Positions 59,109 through 64,000 of a DNA stretch of 64,000 bases are shown here, in pieces (the first letter of the stretch is position 1; every line of letters starts with the position of its first letter). The notes under the pieces are model-generated. The model searched no databases. It was not told the origin of the DNA and saw nothing but the letters and a program-made list of their open reading frames with translations. Both the position numbers and the translations under genes were made by a program. Location of the stretch: positions 1-64,000 of the forward strand of contig NZ_JAWLAR010000009.1 of the NCBI RefSeq assembly GCF_041395345.1, given 5' to 3'. This stretch comes from Dokdonella sp041395345 (GTDB taxonomy: Bacteria > Pseudomonadota > Gammaproteobacteria > Xanthomonadales > Rhodanobacteraceae).

Positions 59109-60863
59109 TCAGGGCCTGCCCTCGGCAGCCCGGGGCGTGGATCCCTCCGAAAGCTCGCGATAAAGCCAGTAGTCGGGGGGTACGCGCTCGGCGGGCCGCG
59201 CCGGTCTTGGCACCGTGCGCCCAAGCCTGCGCAGTGCCCAACTGTCCGCGCGTTCAATAATCAACCATTCGGAGCGAAATGGCTGGATCAGATCGGCATA
59301 GGCCAGATCTTCCACAGTCAGCTTCCTGGTGTAGTAGATGATCCGCCCGTCCGGATGGGCGGCCGACCATGGCTCCAGCGTGCCTCCGATCAGTACGTCC
59401 AGCGGTTTCTGCAGTCGACCCAGATACTGGAACTGGTTCTCGTAGACCTGGAAATGCGCAACCGGGATACCCGATTGTTGCAAGTTCGAGATGCGTTCGG
59501 CGGCGGGTCGAAGGTCATACGTTGGCCACAGAGTCTGTGCAAACAAGGTGTACGCCAGGCAGGCAGCGGCCAGGCTGAGGGCGGCGACATATCGCACCGC
59601 TGGCGCATCGCGGCGAGGCGCCAGCAGGAACAGGGCCGCCAGAAGCAAGCCCGCCATCACGAACCACGGGCTTGCCGTCGAAAGATCGACAAGCGCCTGT
59701 TCATCCACGCGACCCTCCGCGACCCAGCCCGGCAACAGCCACAGCAGGCCGGCGCCGAGCAGTCCGGCCAGCGCAAGCGGCCATGCACCCGCCCACCACG
59801 GAGCCAGTCTGTCGCGTTCGGCAAGGCGTGCGAAACCCGCGGCGAGCAGGATGGCGAGCCCTGCCATTTCGGGCACCAGGTAGTAGGCCTGCTTGCCGCT
59901 GACCAGTGAAAAGCCGAACAGCACCGAAACCAGCCAGCAAGCAATCAGGCGCCGGCCTGCATGCCTGCGACCAGCGAAACCGTTAGCCAGCGCGGCCCAG
60001 GCCCTCGGCCACAGCAGCCAGGGCAGCAGAAGAGCGGGAAGCACCGAGGCGTACCACCACCAGGGCCGGGCATGATCGAAGCTGTCGACGACGCGGCCCG
60101 CGGTCTGCATGAAAAACAGCTCATGGCGATAGGCCTCGCCACCCGCCTGGCCTGCCGGAATGGCCCAGGCGACCAGTGCAGCACAGGCGGCGATCAGGGC
60201 GAGGCCACCGCCCAGATACCAGCGCGCGCGCGACCGCCGTGCCCATGGATGCCAATACGGCCCGAGCAGGTAGGGCGCGGCGATGTGCAGGAGCATGACC
60301 GGGCCCTTGGTCAGCAGTCCGGCCGCGACAGCCACGGCAAACCATCCGAACCACGGACGTTTTTCCGGATCGCGTCCGACCAGAGAATTCAGCGCCGCCA
60401 GCACGCAGAGTGCTAGCAGCATCTCGTACATGATCTGCAGGCTGAACAGGAAGGTAAACGTGAACGCAGCGAGCAACCATGGAGTCAGCGCCGCGACCCT
60501 CGCCGATTCGCGAAACAGGACGCGCGCCAGCCGCTTCGCCAGCCAGAGAATGCCCAGACCGATCAGCACTTCGAGCACGCGCGGCCAGGTGTCGCCCACG
60601 CCACCTGCGGCCCAGCCGGCATGGATCAGCCAGAACAGCAGGGGTGTCTTGTGGCTGTACGGCTCGCCGTTGCTGTAAGGCACAAGAAACTGGCTGCTGT
60701 TCCACATTTCCCATGCAACACCGAGTGTGCGCGTGGAGTACAGCGGCATGAAGCCGGTCTGGAAGATTGCAAACAGTGAAGCAAGCAACCACAGCGGAAT
60801 CCACAGGGACTCAACAAGTGCCGAGTCCGAAAGCGCGCCGTGGAATGTCTTGCGCTGGTTCAA
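59109..60863 (-). CDS. ArnT/PMT-like (GT39) membrane glycosyltransferase with altered active site
   Basis: A 584-residue protein with about 12 helices and the GT-C loop pattern TLGVAWEMWNSSQFLVPYSN and GEPYSHKTPLLFWLIHAG (about residues 47-84). The acidic pair normally ahead of this (PVDETRY-type) is missing: the sequence is MPLYSTRTL. The family transfers sugars from polyprenyl phosphate to lipid A, lipids or proteins; loss of the Asp/Glu questions activity. A periplasmic C-terminal domain (about 440-584) is present. ATG overlaps the previous stop by 4 bases (ATGA). Confidence 0.82.
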   Translation of the reverse strand: MNQRKTFHGALSDSALVESLWIPLWLLASLFAIFQTGFMPLYSTRTLGVAWEMWNSSQFLVPYSNGEPYSHKTPLLFWLIHAGWAAGGVGDTWPRVLEVLIGLGILWLAKRLARVLFRESARVAALTPWLLAAFTFTFLFSLQIMYEMLLALCVLAALNSLVGRDPEKRPWFGWFAVAVAAGLLTKGPVMLLHIAAPYLLGPYWHPWARRSRARWYLGGGLALIAACAALVAWAIPAGQAGGEAYRHELFFMQTAGRVVDSFDHARPWWWYASVLPALLLPWLLWPRAWAALANGFAGRRHAGRRLIACWLVSVLFGFSLVSGKQAYYLVPEMAGLAILLAAGFARLAERDRLAPWWAGAWPLALAGLLGAGLLWLLPGWVAEGRVDEQALVDLSTASPWFVMAGLLLAALFLLAPRRDAPAVRYVAALSLAAACLAYTLFAQTLWPTYDLRPAAERISNLQQSGIPVAHFQVYENQFQYLGRLQKPLDVLIGGTLEPWSAAHPDGRIIYYTRKLTVEDLAYADLIQPFRSEWLIIERADSWALRRLGRTVPRPARPAERVPPDYWLYRELSEGSTPRAAEGRP

Positions 60864-61918
60864 TCGCTTAAGGATCCTTCGGTCCAGCCCAGATAGCGCA
60901 GGCGCCCCTTCAGCTTGCGCCAGACGTTCAAGGGCTTCGGCGCGAGCGGGCCCAACTCGCCTCTTGCGAAAGCATCAGTGGCCGCGAGAATGCGCTCGCC
61001 GGAGCGACCATCACGGGCGGGATGGATATGCAGCGCATAGCGCTGGATTTCGTCGATCAGCGCGTCTGGCGGATTCAGCGCGGTCTGCAACGCAGCTTCC
61101 AGCTGGTCGGCAGTCTGGATATCGATCATGTGCGGACGCGGTGCGCGGTTGCGGAAGGTGACCACGGGCTTGCCCTGGACAATGAACTCGGAAACGGCGG
61201 AGGACGTGTCGGAGACCAGGACATCCGCAGCGCGCATCATGCTGACCAGATCAACAGCCTCAAGATAGCGGGCGTTCGGCCCTTCCAGCGAACGGTACAT
61301 GCGCACGAGTTCCGGATCCGATTTCGGATGCAGGGTCAACAACCAGTAGCGGTCACCGCGTGCAATCTGCCTGCCGATTTCGCCGAACAGGGCGCGCGCG
61401 GAACTGAGGCTTTCGGTAAACGTGGCGGCATACATGCAAACGACGCGGCCATCGTGCGGATGCAGATCCGAACCCGTCGCAGAATCACCCGAGAACAGCG
61501 GATCAAGCTTGGGCCAACCTGTCTCGACCACCTTGAAGTGTCCATGCTCGCGGGCCAGTTGCTGGAACGATTCCGTTGTTGCCGGCCCCTGCGTGCAATA
61601 GAGATCGAACAGCCCGCGAATGCGGAAATGACCCCGCGTGGATTCGCGCTTTTCGACATTGAAGCCATGGAACACCTGCACCTTGACCCCGGGAAAGAAG
61701 TGCGGCACCCAGTTGCTCGCCGAATAGACGGCCGAAGGCGCGAAACGCCTGACCTCGCGGGCATGGCGCAGGACCTGCTCGCCCTCTTTCATGTAGGGCG
61801 CAAGTTCGGACGCCACGAACCAGGCGGCCTCACCTCCCGATGCGTGGATTGTTTCGGCCAGTGGCCGCAAAACCGGTAGTGCGTAAAGGGTTGTCGCAAA
61901 AAGAAGATGGCGCTGCAT
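60860..61918 (-). CDS. CDP-glycerol glycerophosphotransferase family protein
   Basis: A 352-residue GT-B-like enzyme. VQVFHGFNVEKRES (about 80), GWPKLDPLFSG (about 133), TLHPKSDPELVRMYRSL (about 195) and VLVSDTSSAVSEFIVQGKPVVTF (in part, about 232-252) are the family blocks that bind CDP-glycerol or an analogue and the acceptor. In Gram-negatives such enzymes decorate LPS or capsule with glycerol phosphate or a related group. Translationally coupled to the GT39 gene downstream. Confidence 0.84.
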   Translation of the reverse strand: MQRHLLFATTLYALPVLRPLAETIHASGGEAAWFVASELAPYMKEGEQVLRHAREVRRFAPSAVYSASNWVPHFFPGVKVQVFHGFNVEKRESTRGHFRIRGLFDLYCTQGPATTESFQQLAREHGHFKVVETGWPKLDPLFSGDSATGSDLHPHDGRVVCMYAATFTESLSSARALFGEIGRQIARGDRYWLLTLHPKSDPELVRMYRSLEGPNARYLEAVDLVSMMRAADVLVSDTSSAVSEFIVQGKPVVTFRNRAPRPHMIDIQTADQLEAALQTALNPPDALIDEIQRYALHIHPARDGRSGERILAATDAFARGELGPLAPKPLNVWRKLKGRLRYLGWTEGSLSD

Positions 61919-62014
61919 TCACCTGCGTCCGTACCTGGTTGAAGCCGTCCCGTACGGATCGTGCCGGGCGTCACTTCGCTGCCCTACAGAATAACGCCCC
62001 GAATCGACTTCGTC

Positions 62015-63760
62015 CTATTCCTCATCATCAGGCTCGATACTCTCGGTCAACGGTTGCGGCACACTTCCGCCCCGGCAATCCGCAGCGACGGCCTCTGGTC
62101 CAAACAGATACCAGGAGCGCCGGTTGGCATTGCCGACAAAGATCGACAATGCCGGATCCACGCAAGGTTGCATCGCTTCGTCGAGGATGAAAACCCTGCG
62201 CCGGGCGGGCTCCGCCTCCTGCCACTGAATCGCCTCGGCCAATTGCCGATGGCGGGGTTTGCGGAATCCGAAATCCGTGACCGCGCGATCAGCAAGCAAC
62301 AGGTTCTGCTCTTTCCAGCCCACCAGTGCAATCTGCGCATCAGGCCCGGCCAGCTCGCCGGCCTGGCGCATGAGTTTGGCGGCCGAATTGGAATCGTTGA
62401 GGATCGGGTAGGCCCAGAATCCCCACAGCAGCCACATGCCCGCCAGGGTGACGCCCAGTCCGGTGACGCTTCGGCGTATGCGGAAAATCAACGCCGAGCA
62501 GGCCGCCAGCGCACCGACGGCAACGATGAAGGCCCAGAGCATCACCCCGTTGTTGTCGATACCGCGCTCGATGACGAGTTCGTTGGCGCGCTGCATGGAT
62601 CCGGACCACGCGTAGCTGCCAAGAGCAATAAACAGGATCGCGAGCAGCACGACAAACACGAACAGGGTCCAGCGAAACCACGGCCGCTGGCGCAGATCAT
62701 CCAGGTAGGGCGCCACCAGCAAGGCGACCCACGGCAGCGCCGGCAGGATGTACATGTCACGCTTGCCGGTGGGAATCGAAAAGAACACGAACACGATCAC
62801 GACCCAGCCCAGAGGCAGCAGGATGCGCGCGTCGCGGGCGCGCAACCGCTCGAGCCAGCGCGGAAAGGCGCCGACCATGGCGATCGTCAACGGCAACCAT
62901 GCGTAGGCCACCACCTCGATGAAGTACCAGGGCGGGTGCTCGTGGGCCCACGAGTTTGCGTAGCGCCCTGCAGTCTGGCGGAACAGGATGTCGTGGGCGT
63001 AGGCCTGAAGTTCGGGCGAGTCACTGGTGGCCAGGGCGATCAGCAGGGGCGCGATCCACAAGCCGACCGCAATGAGGAACGCCAACGCGCCGCCGAGCCA
63101 GCGCAGGGCGCCACCTTCGAACCGGGGCAGGTGCTCCCAGCGGCGCCAGCGCGCAAGCAGGTACGGCAGGAACATGAACAGGGCGAGGATGCCGACGCCC
63201 TTGCTGATCACGCCGAGTCCGGCAGCGAAGCATCCGAGCCAGTAGGCGCGCCAGTTCGGACCCAGCAGGAAATGACGCAGCAACCCATAGTTGGCCAGGG
63301 TGATGAAGAACGTGACCAGCGGATCGATCTGCGCGCGTTTGGCCTGATAGACGAACTGGAATGTGGCGAGCACGGCGATTGCAGCCCACAAGCCGACCCG
63401 GTGGGTCCACAGGCGGCGGCCGAAATCGTAGATCAGGAACAGCGTACCCAACGCGGCCAGCAGTGAAGGCAGAAGGAAGGCAATCCGCCAGCTGCCCGTC
63501 AACGTGTAGGCGGCCGCCTGCATGGCCATGAACATCGGCGGCTTGTCGGAATAGAGCTCGGTACCGCGATGCGGGATCAGCCAGTTGCCGCTCTCGACCA
63601 TCTGCTTGGCGGCCAGCGCAAAGCGCGGCTCGTCGGCCGGCCAGGGGTCGCGCAGCCCGATACCTGCCCCGATGACCAGCAGGGCGACAAGCATGAACAA
63701 CCAGAGCTGGCGACGCTCTGTCTGTGTTCGCGGCGCGGGGATGAAATCGGTTGCGGACAT
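62015..63760 (-). CDS. ArnT/PMT-like (GT39) membrane glycosyltransferase
   Basis: A 581-residue protein with about 12 helices. Here the catalytic acidic pair is intact: WPADEPRFALAAKQM (about residues 37-51), followed by GTELYSDKPPMFMAMQAAA (about 65-83). YILPALPWVALL and a cytosolic-to-periplasmic C-terminal domain complete the fold. It likely transfers a sugar from undecaprenyl phosphate to a cell-envelope glycolipid. ATG 63760 has GAGGG 6 bases upstream; the longer frame reaches into the kinase gene. The three envelope genes run on the minus strand. Confidence 0.86.
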   Translation of the reverse strand: MSATDFIPAPRTQTERRQLWLFMLVALLVIGAGIGLRDPWPADEPRFALAAKQMVESGNWLIPHRGTELYSDKPPMFMAMQAAAYTLTGSWRIAFLLPSLLAALGTLFLIYDFGRRLWTHRVGLWAAIAVLATFQFVYQAKRAQIDPLVTFFITLANYGLLRHFLLGPNWRAYWLGCFAAGLGVISKGVGILALFMFLPYLLARWRRWEHLPRFEGGALRWLGGALAFLIAVGLWIAPLLIALATSDSPELQAYAHDILFRQTAGRYANSWAHEHPPWYFIEVVAYAWLPLTIAMVGAFPRWLERLRARDARILLPLGWVVIVFVFFSIPTGKRDMYILPALPWVALLVAPYLDDLRQRPWFRWTLFVFVVLLAILFIALGSYAWSGSMQRANELVIERGIDNNGVMLWAFIVAVGALAACSALIFRIRRSVTGLGVTLAGMWLLWGFWAYPILNDSNSAAKLMRQAGELAGPDAQIALVGWKEQNLLLADRAVTDFGFRKPRHRQLAEAIQWQEAEPARRRVFILDEAMQPCVDPALSIFVGNANRRSWYLFGPEAVAADCRGGSVPQPLTESIEPDDEE

Positions 63761-63818
63761 GCGGAACCCTCGGCAGTTGTCTTGCGGCCCGGCGAAGCCA
63801 CGGCCGGCAGCCATTGAA

Positions 63819-64000
63819 TCAGGGATTGCCCAATGGCAAGCGCATGAAGAATTCCGCACCGCCGCCTTCGCGCTGGGCGGCCCTCACGCTGCCGCCATGT
63901 TCTTCCGCGATTTTCTTGACGACCGCAAGGCCGAGCCCGGTACCACGCGACTTGCTTGAAGTGTAGGGCTCGAACCAGCGTTCGCCAAACCCCTCGGGCA
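63819..64000 (-). CDS. C-terminal end of an NtrY-like sensor histidine kinase (partial)
   Basis: The last 60 codons of a kinase that continues past the right edge. WFEPYTSSKSRGTGLGLAVV contains the G2 box GTGLGLAVVKK, followed by IAEEHGGSV and a GAEFFMRLPL end. The phrase EPYTSSKxxGTGLGL is typical of NtrY. Together with the NtrX-like regulator at 57638-59023 this suggests an NtrYX pair split by three envelope genes. Confidence 0.82.
   Translation of the reverse strand, partial: PEGFGERWFEPYTSSKSRGTGLGLAVVKKIAEEHGGSVRAAQREGGGAEFFMRLPLGNP

Noticed and set aside
1..64000. CRISPR arrays, tRNA or rRNA genes, prophage or transposase genes.
   Set aside because: No regularly spaced repeats, cloverleaf-like segments, phage structural genes or transposase motifs were seen.

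Overview
The window reads as chromosomal DNA of a GC-rich gammaproteobacterium, most likely from the Lysobacterales/Xanthomonadales (Rhodanobacteraceae-like). The evidence is uniform high-GC coding, an alginate-export-type porin, a large TonB receptor next to a TPR-sulfotransferase, an NtrYX-like pair, and the short GC-rich hairpin repeats common in that order. The placement is an inference from gene style, not from a marker gene. I see no rRNA, tRNA, CRISPR array, prophage or insertion sequence.

Region 1 (1-14.3 kb) is respiratory and reactive-gas defence. A membrane-anchored cytochrome c5 and a porin diverge. An nnrS operon (nnrS, DUF6544, SirB2, MgtC/DUF4010) runs on the minus strand. An ArsR repressor of the persulfide-sensing BigR/SqrR type diverges from a seven-gene plus-strand operon: type I sulfide:quinone oxidoreductase, cytochrome b561, a DUF2892 membrane protein, DUF302, an RND adaptor, an RND pump and OsmC. 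Region 2 (14.4-22.4 kb) is a complete heavy-metal-type RND system with its own two-component system, all on the minus strand. Region 3 (22.6-31.7 kb) mixes an ABC-ATPase remnant, an encapsulated-ferritin homologue with no encapsulin, a LOG-family hydrolase, a beta-CASP nuclease coupled to a P-type ATPase, MarC and TauE.

Region 4 (31.7-36.8 kb) carries an oxygen-sensing FNR/ANR regulator, a quinol-dependent NO reductase whose stop codon overlaps the start of an L-cysteine desulfhydrase, and a high-potential iron-sulfur protein. Five near-consensus FNR/ANR boxes (TTGAT-N4-ATCAA type) lie in front of the porin, nnrS, sqr, the NO reductase and the HiPIP. I read regions 1 and 4 as one putative ANR regulon tying NO consumption to H2S production and H2S oxidation.

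Region 5 (36.8-51.3 kb) holds a serine hydrolase whose 5' end has been tandemly duplicated, followed by a GABA/amine catabolic neighbourhood (GabT, a GabR/MocR-like regulator, nitrilase, TonB receptor, sulfotransferase, MFS, GabD) and a class III CoA-transferase. The GabR-like protein has lost its PLP lysine and carries an extra C-terminal domain. Region 6 (51.4-57.6 kb) has outer-membrane barrels, two adjacent DUF1254/DUF1214 proteins, a TPR protein and 3-hydroxybutyrate dehydrogenase. Region 7 (57.6-64 kb) has an NtrX-like regulator with damaged Walker A and GAFTGA motifs, three envelope-glycan genes and the tail of an NtrY-like kinase. Nearly all genes in regions 5-7 are on the minus strand.
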